DNA of 64,000 nt from Sambucus nigra (GCA_949130495.1 OX422216.1:359996605-360060604), one strand, 5' to 3'. Positions 47,166-59,023 are shown, counted from the first letter of the stretch. The notes: a model not told the origin generated them from the sequence alone. Numbers and translations are program-made.

Positions 47166-48482
47166 GTATGCTTATATTTTGCGATCTAATTAATTTTTAC
47201 TATTGTGTATGTTTTTTTTTGTTTTTTTTATCTTTTGCAAGTAACATGATTTTAATATGGATCTTTTGAAGATGTCTCACACCACCGTCATAGATCTCAC
47301 ACCGCCGCACCACGTTATTGCTCCTCTCATGTACGATTTAAATGGTTTAACCTTCTATATGTGTTGTTTAACATTTGATTTAAGTTTGAAATGCATTTAA
47401 CCTTCAATTTTGGTATCTGATTTTAATTTCAAATTAGGGATTTTATGGAGTATTTTATTTTTTGATTAGTTTATTGTTGAGATTTGAACTTTGTTTAATA
47501 CAATATTTGAACTCTGCAGATTTGAAATTTCTACTTTGCATATCGTGGTTGGGATGAAATTACAATCAGTGAGAGTATGTGAGATGTTTTCTTTTGATTT
47601 GTGTGTGTGTGGTTCTAATTATAGGGTTGTTCATATCTAGGTTTAGGAGATCAAGGTATTTTTTTATTTATGTTTTAGGCTAATTATAGGGTTTCTAAGT
47701 TTGTTTGATATTTTGATTTCATGTTTTTTGTTCATTTGTAGGTTTAATTTGTAATATTACACTTTAATTCTTTGGTGCCCCTCAGGTGTTTGAAAAAATG
47801 GGCAAGTGATTATTTAGTACTCAAGGTAAACTACACTATCTTGAAATTGAGGTGATTGGGTCTACAAACTATAATTTATTTATTGTTTTTACTTACTTCA
47901 TCATAGGGAACCACTTTCCTATTTTATAGTTTATGATTGAGATTATTTTGCCGTTTTGTGAGTTTATATTGTGCGTGAGTGAGTTTGTGGAGGCTGGGTG
48001 TACACATGATAACTCGAATGAATGAGATGTTGGTTAGAGGGAAAAGTGAGGGGCTGGGGATTGGGTTTGGTTACAGGGGAGGGGGGTTAAAGGGTGTGTG
48101 CTTGTTGTGTTCTGTGTGTGGGTTGATTGGTTGTAATTATGGTGAATGTTTTTAGTATGGTTGTAATTAAGGTTTAGTCCTTTATTTCATTGGTTTTTAT
48201 TGAGGCCAGTGTTATTCTAACTTCAATTGTCTTGCAATCAATCAAAATGAATGTTAATTTTCAAATTTTGTGTTAAATTTAGTTTTTTTTCAATTGAGAG
48301 TTTTCTTAATATTCTAACTTTAGCATTTTGGTTAACGAGACCCATTAGTATTCACGAGACCCATCACTTTTTTATTTAAATTAACGATATTTATAATTTG
48401 GTTATCAGCCTCAATGATTTAGTAGAGGGTGATTATGGCATATATCATCAAGATTATTGAGCAGGTCTGAAGTCCGTCCACT

Positions 48483-48660
48483 CATAGACATGGCAGTGGC
48501 CATAAGGTCTATAGTCCACAAGACGTTAATCTTTATTTTTCCAATGGTGAGCTGACTGGTGGAGTGGATAACTTATGCAAAGTTGAAATCAAATACCCAT
48601 ATTTGTTGTTTAAACAGCAACTAACAGCATATGTGGAAAAGATATATGGGATGATCAAAG
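48483..48660 (+). pseudogene. Captured exon fragment of a class XI myosin
   Basis: An open stretch of about 59 codons ending in YPYLLFKQQLTAYVEKIYGM, preceded by SPQDVNLYFSNGELTGGVDN. The KYP-LLFKQQLTAYVEKIYGM block is a highly conserved part of the C-terminal (DIL/globular tail) region of plant myosin XI, the actin motor of organelle transport. The fragment stops at AAAG|GT (48660/48661), which could be an original splice donor. No motor domain or other myosin exon is visible nearby. It has several substitutions but no stop, so capture may be fairly recent, or the exon is simply short. Function as a myosin is excluded. Confidence 0.8.
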
Positions 48661-51600
48661 GTTCTCTAGGCAATATTTTTTTTTTCAAACTGAAGCATAT
48701 GTTAATGATCATATATTGTCTCGAGTATATGATTTGGGACTGGGAAGTTTATTTTTATCACTATTTTATAATTATTTGGTCATGAGATTTGTATATCTAA
48801 CATTTCATTTTATTTACTGTCTCAGATCATGAAATTATCCCTCATAGCCCTTCATCCGTGCTCTAAAATATGGATGAACTCTCGCTCTCTCAATGGATCT
48901 TTATCTATCCTAATGCAGGGTCTAAAACTATTTTGAGTATGGTTGTTTTAGTTTAGGTTCTTTTGTTTTATTTTCTCTGTTGTATATAGTTTTATTTCAA
49001 TTTTTCAAACTCCATTCAAGTGTAAACTTTCTTACTTTTTTGGATGCATAATATATAATCAATTCAAGCCGTCGCCCCTTCTCCACACCGACGATTATCT
49101 CTTTAGGCTACCACTACGGACCACGCAAGGTTAGCTTTCGTTTAGATTTTAATTATTGAAGCGGTTTCTGATTTTAGGTTTTGTTTAATTATTGGTGACT
49201 GTTGTTTCTCGTACAATGCAGTGTAATGTGTTTAGGACTGCGATATTACTCTGATTCGGCTCTGAGTAAGACTTGAGGAAGTAGACTGTGAGCTCATGTT
49301 GATTGAAGTATACGTTCTGCAGAAACGGTTCCCTCCCCTACTCTTCTCTTTTTCTAGATGTTATAATATTTCTCTCCTTGGAGAGTTCTCAAGGCTATTA
49401 CTACTATGATGCATAAATATTCTCTATTAGAACACGATGTTACTTCGAATCTCTCTCTCCTACACCCCTCGCAGCCACTTCACTTTTGCCTGCTTTCTGG
49501 AGAATCTTGGTCTACGATTTGTTGAATTTACTAACACAAATCTATCAGAGCAAGCATTTGAAGTCACCAGTTCATCGAAATCTCGATTCAACTGGATTGA
49601 AGGGTCACCCTTGATCGTTTCAAGGGGCACCCTTATTCCCTCTCATAGTTCGGACAACAACGACCACAAGTGTTAATAGCATTTTTTATATAATATTGAG
49701 TTGATTTTGTGATCCTTACTTAGCATTATTGAAGAGCTTCCATCGTAAACTCCCACCCCCTTTTATGTGCTTGATTTTGAGGTCGGAATAGGAATGACAA
49801 GGTACTACGCGCTTATGTTCTTAGTAGTAAGTAAGTTCTTCATTTTCAACCTATTGGCACAGACAGGTAGGGTAATTACTTCAAGATTCAGGCCTATTGT
49901 ATTAAATCATAAACTCACTATTTTGAATTTTTTTGGGGATGCTCTCAACGTTTTTAATAGCATGGGACTTGGGTTCTATTAGTTTTCTTTAAACGGATTT
50001 GACAAGTGATGTGTGAATAACAAACATATCAACTATTAGATCATGGGAATCACAAAGGTATCCACTATAGAAGTTTTTATCATAGTTAATCTTATAGAAT
50101 TGGATGAGGAAGAGGTATATGTGGGAATATTAGGTTCTCTACTGATTGGTACTATTTATATGTGTATGAGAACTACACAAAAGTTGTTACACTGAGATAC
50201 AACAGCTCTAGCTTCTTCTAGTTTCACATGATGAGATACAGCAACTCCAACGCAGTTTGTTTTCGCTGGCATCACATGAGTAAATGAGATATAACATCTC
50301 CACACCTTAATTACTGGTGAGTGTCTGATGGTTACTATTATATGCTTGAATTTCAAAAATAATTCAATACCTTTTTTAGGAGTCTATAAATTTCTTCTCC
50401 ACAGGTTGTAAAGTTCTTACGCGGTTACAAACCTCCACATGCTTGAGTATTCTAATTATTGAATGATTTTTAACTTTTGACTTTTGCTTTTATTATGTTT
50501 ACTTTGATTTAGGTTTGGTTATCGATTAAGTTTAATTAGTTTCTTCATGACCCTATAATAATTGGTTTGGTTATTGGTTAATTCAATCTGATGCTTCATT
50601 ATCTTATTCAGTAGCTGCCATTTATTATAGAATATTGTGAAATAGGTCAATAAAGTCACTAAATGAAATGAAGAATACTAGAGTTGTCCCTGATGTGGTG
50701 AATTTAGGTAACATTATTTTCTCATGTGTTGTGAAACAGGTCTGTAAGATTCTAATATCATATACAAGGACCAAAAAAGATGGTTTTGTCAACATTTCTT
50801 CCAGTTATCATATAATGTTAATGATGTTTAGAGTGATTGATAGATTTCTACACTGTATGAAACTGGAGTACTCTGATCATTACTAGGACACCTCTATTAG
50901 GCTTGATATGACGTTAAAGATGTTTAGAGTGAATGTGAATGCAAATTTATTACTTCCTTGGCAGTTCTTAATTTAATGCATATTGATTTTCATTACTTTG
51001 TGCATAGTTATTAAGGTTGTGAAATAGTGTACAATTAGCAGGCTGCCATTGTGGTCGTTGTTGGCCCTACCTGCTTTCAAGGTTGATACTTAATTATTCA
51101 TTTAACGTGGCATACATTTTAAATTGTTTTTGCAATTCCCTTGATTCAACTGAATTTATTCCTCCAAAAATCTCTATTAATAAAAGTAGAGACTCTTTCT
51201 ATGATAACTTAAAAACCCAAGGACTGGCTTTTATTTTTAAACTTCAAATTGCTATTTTTGAATTAATACCTTAGTTTGTTGCCTAAACTGAAGCCCTACA
51301 TTTCTTATCCAAAATTATATTTCAGAAATATGATTTCTAGAGGTTTTTGATATTGGGACTTGGATAACATTTTACAAAAATTGAGGGGTGCATTACAAAA
51401 TAGCCATTTTAAAGTATCGCCCTTTTCGAAATATAATTTTTTTCATTTCTTTTGGATAAATCTTTTGATTTTGTTTAGCTAAGTTGATTATGTGTAATAT
51501 TTTTGCAGTGGAAACATGAGTCAACGCTAACTCAGTTATTTTGTTCTTTAATTGGTACATGTGAATGCCATTGACTATCTTCAAAACTCTATATTTTCCA

Positions 51601-52539
51601 AAGGAATCCATCTCTTTCTTTTTTTAGCAACACCTGTGTATACAATTTGTAGGATTCCATTGTTATGTGTGAGAACTCACTGGCCATTGAATGTTAGTCT
51701 GATTCTTGATCATGTATCTGTTGGATCATTACGATTACCGGACCAGACCGGTGTTTTTTCCTCGATTCTATCAAACCAAATTTTAGCAAGGTAGAGACCG
51801 ATAGAGAGGGGGTGAAAACCGAAGGCGAAGTCGCCAAATGGGGATAGCCAATTTGAATTATTTCCAACAGTAATGAAGGTAGTCGGATCTATTTATTCTT
51901 TCCAAATTCACGTAATGTTATTAGTTTTTTATATTTTTTTTACAGAGAAAACAAGAACATACCGAGTTACCAAATCAAAGTCAACTATCCTACTTATACC
52001 CAATGTTATTGTTATGTTTTCTTTATTGTTCATCTTTGTTTGAGTCGTTCATGAATTTTTTTTTCTACAGATACTTGATTGTCATCAGCCTAGTAGTTCA
52101 GTGTTTATTTGCAAGTTGTGGCGAAAGGGTGGAGAAAATCGAAGTGGCATCTAGAAGATCATCCTTACAGCAGCCCACCCCACACATAGCAGCACCGTTG
52201 CCCACAAGGACTCCTCTCTGGAGTCAGCGGTGGGCTCAGGGGTAGCGATGGGACTCAGTAAGGGACCAGTACCCCAAGGGGGAAAACAATATCCAGAGGA
52301 ACCCGGGGCCTGCGACATGAAGCCTCGCATAGTCGTGAGCCATTAATGAGGCAGGAGGGCATCGATGGGGGTTGGTTTGACCAGCATTGAGGATCCCAGG
52401 AGGAGTCGGGAGACAGAGGCGAAGGGACAAGGGTCGACGGAGGGCTGGACAGCAGTGATGGGGAGGACATTTTTAAGGGTCTACACCATAGTATACACCG
52501 TACCAAAAATGGATCATAAAATCCGATCTAAAAAAAGAA
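48661..52539. other. Helitron interior without recognised genes
   Basis: About 3.9 kb of AT-rich DNA with short frames only. 49437-49676 (MLLRISLSYTPRSHFTFACF) and 50668-50886 look slightly coding-like but match nothing I know. 52110-52470 is GC-rich compared with its surroundings and might be another captured fragment or a small insertion. Several stretches look intron-like (T-rich, ending in AG). Confidence 0.35.
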
Positions 52540-52800
52540 GTTCCTGTGATCATGGAACATTTTGTTGAGAAGATTGACAAAACATAACGAGCAAGGGTTG
52601 AAAAAGCCCTTGGTAAGCAACCCGTTGATCCGAAGACGGACGTTGTGCTCATACAGTACCTGCCACTCTAAAAAATCAGCAAGCATCTGTGGGAGACAAC
52701 AACTTACAGGTATGCTTTGTGGAGTGATCCGGGAGAAGAGAACAGTGACCAAAGGTGAGTTTATATGTGGGTTCAACAGTTGACAAATGAGCCAGGTCCT
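52540..52800 (+). pseudogene. Unidentified coding-like fragment upstream of the cullin piece
   Basis: In one plus frame from 52553: EHFVEKIDKT, a stop, RARVEKALGKQPVDPKTDVV and LIQYLP, a stop, then KHLWETTTYRYALWSDPGEE. The residue choice is protein-like and spans about 70 codons with two stops. I do not recognise it. It may be an exon of the same source gene as one of its neighbours or a third captured gene. Confidence 0.35.
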
Positions 52801-52852
52801 TTGACATATGGGGATGATAGGTCAGAGTTCAAAGTTTTGGAGTACGACATAT

Positions 52853-53074
52853 CATTTTGAGTTTAATTTCAAGTTTACTGACACAATTGTGCACATCATT
52901 AAGAGTCAGAGAGTCGTGGGTCATTAGTAGTTGATTTTGGAGTGCGTTGAGAAGTTAAGCCATATGTTCAAGCCTGATTTGAAAGAAATTACAAGGCGCA
53001 TTGAAGATCTGATCACCCGAGAGTACTTGGAAAGAGATGAGGAGAGCCCAGATACATTCAAGTACTTGACTTAA
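52853..53074 (+). pseudogene. Captured C-terminal fragment of a CUL1-like cullin
   Basis: Seventy-three codons plus a stop read HFEFNFKFTD, then TIVHIIKSQRVVGH, two adjacent stops (52925-52930), [40 protein letters not shown] and TFKYLT-stop. This is the cullin C-terminus: the neddylation region (the Lys in IIKSQ corresponds to the NEDD8 site), the winged helix and the final YLERD...YL end. About 35 codons between FKFTD and TIVHI that are present in cullins are missing without a frameshift, as if one exon or part of it was lost. Cullins scaffold SCF-type ubiquitin ligases. This fragment lacks everything upstream and is broken. Confidence 0.85.
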
Positions 53075-53840
53075 TTCAACATATGCTCATCTCCAAATGG
53101 ACCAGTTCTATGTTTGTCGATTTAAAACTGGAACTCGACTTGATGACTTATAATGCCACTTTTGCTAATGATCATTAGTTGTGTACAGTTGGCATGCATC
53201 TGTAAATCTCCTCCTTGGTCGATTCATAATAAGAAACTAGATCATAGATCATAGATCATTTGAACCCATATTACTGTTGAATTTTGTCAACCTGCAAGTT
53301 TGGCTCAAGGTAAATTTACCTGTTGTGTTGCAATGTTGAACCACTCTTTTACTTATTTCTTATTGTCGGACTTTCTTAAATAACACATTACAAAGTTTTG
53401 ACCACTGGGTCAGTGTTGTATTATTTTAGGATTTTTGTCGCGTAATTCTTTTAGTAGTAACTATCTTTCTCTACGTGAGTTGGTATGTATGAGTACCAAA
53501 ATCTTTTTCCCCACTTTTGGTTCTTGGTTGAACAGAACGTACTTTAGGAACACACAATATAGGTAAATGTTATGTTAAATGAAAAATCTCATAATTTATT
53601 TTGGGGTGTCAATGTTATGTTTTGGGACAACTGAACACAACATGGTTTTTATGACACGACTATCACGGTAAGAACTTTTGACACAATTTAACATGATATA
53701 TGACAATACGAATAAATTATAATACATAACATTAATGAAAACGACGTCACACATCATATAACTCTAAAAAGTGTTTATCTATTGTGAACTAAATACGACG
53801 TATGATCCTATCAACGACCTACTCTTTCGAACATTAGCAT
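53075..53840. other. Helitron 3' region
   Basis: AT-rich, no gene recognised. The frame at 53771-53956 is mostly the TA repeat read as Ile-Tyr and is not a gene. Confidence 0.4.
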
Positions 53841-53867
53841 CGTGCCTTCAGGCACGAGCATACCCTA

Positions 53868-53868
<1 letters not shown>
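53841..53868 (+). terminator. Helitron 3' terminus (hairpin plus CTAG)
   Basis: Stem CGTGCCT/AGGCACG with loop TC, an 8-nt spacer and CTAG, followed by the T of the target. This structure marks the end of rolling-circle replication in Helitrons. Confidence 0.85.

Positions 53869-53932
<64 letters not shown>
53869..53932. repeat. (TA)n microsatellite
   Basis: About 32 TA units without interruption between the Helitron end and the MITE. The D LTR has an AT-repeat here in the solo copy (about 17012-17036), so the Helitron and MITE both landed in or near it. Confidence 0.95.
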
Positions 53933-53935
<3 letters not shown>

Positions 53936-54120
53936 TCCTGCTCTTGTGCAGACTAGTCCGCATTTTAAGAATGCGGACCGGACATGTGTCACCTGGCGGT
54001 GAGCCCAGAAAAGAGAGAGAGTGTGCCTATAATTTAGGCGATAATTTCTCGGCGCACCGTTAGGTGTCACATGTCCGGTCCGCATTCTTAAAATGCGGAC
54101 TAGTCCGCACAGGAGCATTA
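53933..54120. mobile_element. MITE with about 60-bp terminal inverted repeats
   Basis: About 188 bp. The left arm (53937-53996) and the reverse complement of the right arm (54061-54119) share GCATTTTAAGAATGCGGACC and GGACATGTG with only a few mismatches. A 60-bp middle contains GAGAGAGAGTGTGCC. It is flanked by TA repeats on both sides, which would fit a TA target (Tc1/mariner-like), but the target cannot be distinguished from the microsatellite; a Mutator or hAT relative is also possible. It has no coding capacity. The arms could form a strong hairpin RNA. Confidence 0.85.
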
Positions 54121-55040
54121 TTTTATATATATATATATATACTTGTGAAATGTTCTACTGTGTGAACTTAGTAGATAAGATGTATACTGAAATCTAAAAT
54201 AACTTAATTGCGTGAACACTTAACTTTGAAAGTGAAAACTCTCTCACTCGACATAAAAGATCTGAAAATATTCATTTATGTATTATGTGGGAAATACGGG
54301 TTCCTATTATGAGATAATATATTTGAACATTAATGAGCTCTAGTTAGGCGTGACAGCACTAACTAGAATGGTTTAGCGGTAAGTTAGACGTGCACACTAG
54401 TTAAAAGGTGAGAATTCTCAAGAGAGATCCAACATAACTAGCATGTATATAATATCTTATTTTAAGCATTTTAAATTGTTTTAAACAATTTTTACTCGGG
54501 CTCTAACCTGTTTCTTGTAAATTTATTTTCTCTTGTACGATCTATTTTAGGTGTCCAACCACAGGGACGCTAGACGTAGACTATTAGATGATTTGACATG
54601 ATGAAACTATTGTGGGATTGGAGGTCCTCATTATTAGACGCCTCCACTGTTATTCATTCAGTTCCTGATCTAGTTATCTCATTTAGCGCATGTTTCCTAT
54701 TCTGAGTTATCATTTATTTCAGAGGGATATTGTATTCCTTTATATCAGTTTGATGGGATTGAGTTTTATTATGGATTGTTGTATTTGAGAGTTTTGAACA
54801 GGGACGTTTATTCTAGTCTTATTTATTCAGTCATATGGTTTCTTATTCATTTGAATGTTGAATGTGGTTACTGGTACAATATTTGAATGATTAAATATTT
54901 TTGATAGTAGCTTAATTAATTATTAGGTAATAGAAAAAATAAATGTTTTTCGACGGTGATGTTAAGAATGAACCAACTGGATATTCTGATTTAATTCTAT
55001 AAAGGACTGATCACCCGATATTTAATTGATCAGGGTGTCA
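54121..55040 (+). mobile_element. Element D 5' LTR, right piece
   Basis: Resumes the LTR after the MITE. It matches 57590-58485 (3' LTR) and the minus strand of 16052-17000. It includes the R/U5-like segment with TGGTTTAGCGGTAAGTTAG, TGAGAATTCTCAAGAGAGA, and a CCACAGGGACGCTAGACG word. It ends CAGGGTGTCA. Confidence 0.85.
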
Positions 55041-55041
55041 T

Positions 55042-55057
55042 AGGTGATATTAGAGCA
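55042..55057 (+). other. Primer binding site of element D (degenerate tRNA-Met type)
   Basis: AGGTGATATTAGAGCA directly after the LTR, close to the common plant tRNA-Met site TGGTATCAGAGC with a few changes. Confidence 0.55.
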
Positions 55058-55243
55058 TTAGGTTCTAGATTCCTTAGAATCTGCACAGTTTTTCATGTTT
55101 CAGGTCAGCGTTATTTGATAGAGAGCCTTATTATAGTATTGTTGTTTTCCTCTACGTATGTGACCTATGTTCTTCTGTTATTAAATTTTTTTATATGATT
55201 CATATGCGAGTTCAGTTGGTCTTCATACACCCAACAATATAGG

Positions 55244-57206
55244 ATGACTAGCGAAGGCCGTTAGAAGGACTACAGGAGGAAAGGCTCGGTAGAAGCCATG
55301 TAATATTCTGGGAACGGTGATCACGATGGAAGTCAGCATAATTATTGTTCCGGAGGATAACAATGGGATAATCACACGAGGACAATAGCTTTTCCAAACA
55401 TTGTCATAGATAACGGTAGTATAAACTCAGACTCACCCCTCTTAGTAAAGAGGGGGAAGGAAGAGGGACTCCTTTGAAGGGTCATATGTAAGAATTTCGA
55501 GAAAAGAGGAGGCGTGATGGGCCAATGGAAGGATAATCCAAAGGCAATTATGTAGGGTGGAGTGCAATGATGAACATGATTAAATTTTAAGAGAGATTAA
55601 TTGTGCTCAAAGGAGCAGTGTATAAATGATGGGAGTCAGTCACCAGAACAATAGAGAGATAAATTAATGACGAGAATTTTGGGTACGATTTGATCAGAAG
55701 ATCTTCCATTTCCTGCTCGAACAGAGATGCAAATGGAGTTTCAAAATTATTTAGAAGTGGGAAATATAGACCAATCGTGAGGAAGTTACCCTATTTAGAA
55801 ATTTTAATTCACGATGATGGGTGTACAAAGAATATTAAAGGGTTCGTATGTTGATAATGGACTCGTGATGAGATTTTACAAGCCTATATGAGGCACCTAA
55901 TTAGGATAACTAGTGCCGATGTCATTAAGGTCGTACATTTACAAGTTTATATAAATTCTCCCATGGTAATGGGGACAAGAAAGTTGGTGGATCTAGTTGA
56001 AGAAAACCACTAGATTTGATGGTTATATTGAAGCACGAAGGGAGGGTGTACCCATTAGGGAGGCCTTTTAATTGATTTGGATCAATCGAACTCCTGCGAA
56101 AATGATGGTGGATTCAGTCAGGACTGCGAAGACAAATAACGTGTTCCATAGGGTCAATGGAGTCCAAGGAACAACGAGGGTAGCAATCGAGGCCAAGACT
56201 ACCCAGTTCGAGGGAAGGATACCTCGACATGGCCAATAAGACCAAAAACAAAGGAATGGCACTGAAATGTGTGCTATGTGTGGAGATTAGGATCACCTGT
56301 ATTGAACTTGTTCACAACGGAAGAGTAAGATCAATCAGACTAGAAAAATAAATGGGAACGGTGCTAGTGAGGCACACCAATAACAGGAACAAGATTTTCT
56401 GTGAGGAAATTAATTTAAGAGATTTACATTTCAGAGGTTGACAACCGATAATGGTGGGTGAAAGAAGGACCAACAAGGTTCTCAATAGTAATAACATCCC
56501 ATTCCTCAAGGTCGTTAGGGCCAAGGGAACAATGTGGGAGGCCAGCAAGGCCAGGGCTGGAGTCAGGAGATTTTGTCTAGAAATTTTTACAATTGTGGAA
56601 AGAGGGACCACATAAAGGAGGCTTGTCGATACAAGGTAGGGGAAAACTAGAGGATGATATCCTGAATATACAACCATTAAAGTAGGTCATCGGTCAGTTC
56701 CGGTATGAGAGTGATACTCAGGGGCCCGTTGACCTGACAAGGTAGATTACAAATGGAGATAAAATCTTTATTTTATCCCTATGAGAATGGTACTGGGATG
56801 GGGTGACAAGGGTGCGTCAGAATATAAGATTATTAACACTAAAACTCGAGTTTTAGTTGGGTTTAGTGGGTGCGTTGGCGGTATCAGCCTTATTATGTAT
56901 ATAATTACCGTTGGGTACCAAGATTTTTTTTTTCACCTGCGGGGAGGAGCAGGTGTGGACAGTACGATAAAATTTTATACTATGGAACGATCTTTGATGC
57001 TTTGAGTGTTATTAGAGGAAAACATATATAGTTTTTGCGTAATCGTTATTTCGAGGAAAATTACATTATTTTTTATAGGTATCACCAGAAAGAGGGTTGA
57101 GCATATCTACATGTGTATATGTTATAAAATAGTGTGTAGTAGACTTCAGTGTGTGTGTTATCTAGTTATATTTGATACCGGTGAGAAGGGACATTTACTA
57201 ATGTGA
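55244..57206 (+). pseudogene. gag: Element D: gag and protease remnant
   Basis: A possible start codon lies at 55244, 200 bp after the PBS. Gag is broken by many stops, but two zinc knuckles can be traced. The first is at 56270-56311 (C-AM-C-GD-stop-DH...C). The second is at 56585-56626, where the first Cys has become Phe (FYNCGKRDHIKEAC). The aspartic protease box D-T-G is at about 57172-57182 (CYLVIFDTGEKGHLL). After it the coding signal ends and a truncated LTR follows within 400 bp, so RT, RNase H and integrase were lost by one deletion that also removed the start of the 3' LTR. Confidence 0.65.
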
Positions 57207-57589
57207 TTCAGGGTATATTGGCTTCTATTGAGCGGAGAGATACAACTCATGATTTATTTGCACTAAGAAACTAGTGATAGTAAGGGCGTTGTGATATATG
57301 TGGTGTTTTGTAACATAAAAGTGGACGAGTATACAATTATGTCAAGAGGTGAGGATTTCAAGGTACGTGCTATGGACTAAGGACTTAACGGATCTCGGCG
57401 ACTGATAATTTTAGAGAGTTGTGTATTGGGCGGGTTCCTTGTTTTGAATTCACTTTGCGAGACATCCCACATAAGAAACTAGTGAACGTTGGGAGTTGAG
57501 GGAAGTTTTGTCTTTAGTATATGAGTTTAGTGCCCTAGTTATTGTATGTATATGTGATTATAACTAAGTGGTGATAGTTATATTACCAT

Positions 57590-58485
57590 TTAAGGTCGGT
57601 AGATAAGATGGATAGTAAAATTTAAAATAACTCAAGTGCGTGAACACTTAACTTTGAATGTGAAAACTCTCACACTCGAGATAAAAGATGTGAAAATATT
57701 CATTTATGTGTTATGGGGAAATATGGGTAGCTATCATGAGATAATATATTTGAAGATTAATGAGATTGAACTAGTTAGGAGTGATAGCAGTAACTAGAAT
57801 GGATTAGCGGTACGTTAGGCATGCACACTAATTGAGAGGAGAGAATTCTCAAGAGAGAGCCCGCATAACTAACATGCATGTAATATCTTCTTTTAAGCAT
57901 TTTAAATACTTGCTAAACTATTTTTACTTGGTATCTAACCCGTTTCCTGTAAATCTATTTTCTCTTATGCAATCTATTTTGGGTGTCCAGTCGCAGGGAC
58001 GCCAAGCGTAGACTATCAAATGATTTAACGTGTTGAAGCTATTGTGGGAGTTGAAAGTCTCGTTATTAGATGCCTCCGCTATTATTCATTCAGTTCCCGA
58101 TCTAGTTATCTCAGTTAGGGCATGTTGTCGATCCTCACTTATCATTTATTTCAAAGGGATATTATATTCCTTTATTTTAGTTTGATGGGATTCAATTTTA
58201 TTATGGATTGTCCTATTTGAGAGTTTTGAACTGGGACGTTTGTTCCAGTCTTATTTATTCGGTCATATGGTTTCTTATTCATTAGAATGGTGAATGTGGT
58301 TATTGGTTTAAATTGTTGGATAATATTTGAATGATTAAATTTTTTTGACACTAGCTTAATTAATTATTAGGTAAGAGAAGAAATAATGTTTTTCGATAGT
58401 GATGATAAGAAAGAACCAACTAGATATTCTGATTTAATTCTATAAAGGACTGATCACCCAGTATTTAATTGAGTGGGGTGTCACA
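57590..58485 (+). mobile_element. Element D 3' LTR, 5'-truncated
   Basis: Matches 54160-55040 at roughly 88% by eye (for example ATTCATTTATGT, TGAGATAATATATTTGAA and ACTGATCACCCAGTATTTAATTGA). It lacks the first two thirds of the LTR and ends at the right target duplication GTCTG. Confidence 0.85.
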
Positions 58486-58990
58486 GTCTGCTCGACACGG
58501 ACAAATCGTTGGGCATTGGATCTTGATTGGGCTGAACCATCTCTTTGATCGGTTGGTCATCGAGTATTTCTTGATAATGCCCTGGGAACATTTCTATTTT
58601 CCCTGGTCCCAAACGATCAGAGGGATATGGTCTGCTTAACCTTTCTAAAGCACTCAATATTTCAGGAGTAAAAGATTGTTCATTATATAGTTCTGCAGTT
58701 CTAAGTGAAGAACTTGCTCTTGGACGGTAGGATGTATCTCTGGTAGTCTGGAATTGGCTATGCCTGTTGTTCCTTAGAGGTGGTGGTGAAATATTTCCAT
58801 GAGCGAACAAGGCTGGAGATCCAGCCTATAGCATTTGGGCTGACTACCTAATGGTGTCTTGTATAACCTCCTGTCCTCTAACAAGGCTAGCCAGGATTGC
58901 AGTCAGATAATTATTTGTTGGCTGCCGGATGGAAGAGGTGGAATGCCATCATTCCTGGTGCTTGATTCAAGAATACCAATCATGTTGGGT
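58486..58990 (-). pseudogene. gag: Element A: gag, N-terminal part
   Basis: Minus-strand frame 58481-58810 (MFAHGNISPPPLRN, then SALERLSRPYPSDRLGPGK and EILDDQPIKEMVQPNQ) is the start of element A gag, cut off by the insertion of element D. The rest is at 43230-44435. A start codon at 58808-58810 is possible, but gag may begin further right, where frames are broken. Confidence 0.75.
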
Positions 58991-59023
58991 AAATGAATGA
59001 GTGAATACGTTTAGAAATATGTT

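Larger units (their letters stand above)
46435..53868 (+). mobile_element. Helitron (7.4 kb) with captured gene fragments, inside the D LTR
   Basis: The 3' end is diagnostic: a 7-bp stem with 2-nt loop (CGTGCCTTCAGGCACG, 53841-53856), 8 nt, then CTAG (53865-53868) followed by T. The proposed 5' end is A|TC at 46435 (TCTTATCTTATC), followed by a TTTTGCCACATCAC-like word that I associate with plant nonautonomous Helitrons. The LTR of element D resumes on the other side. There is no Rep/helicase gene, so it is nonautonomous. It carries a leader/intron-like stretch, a myosin XI exon and a cullin C-terminus, all on the plus strand. The 3' end is strong; the 5' end could be off by tens of bases. 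Confidence 0.75.
44436..58485 (+). mobile_element. Element D: long-LTR gypsy retrotransposon, deletion derivative, inserted in gag of element A
   Basis: Starts TGTAACACCTC at 44436 and ends GGGGTGTCACA at 58485, flanked by GTCGG and GTCTG (5-bp duplication, one mismatch). Removing it rejoins the two halves of element A gag. It has a long 5' LTR (44436-55040, itself interrupted by a Helitron and MITE), a PBS, a broken gag-protease, and a 3' LTR lacking roughly its first 2 kb. RT, RNase H and integrase are missing. The PBS type and TGTAACACC ends suit a chromovirus such as Tekay/Del, a low-confidence guess. Confidence 0.82.

Noticed and set aside
53771..54118. Two overlapping frames with long Ile-Tyr runs
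   Set aside because: They are the TA microsatellite read in frame and end in the MITE.
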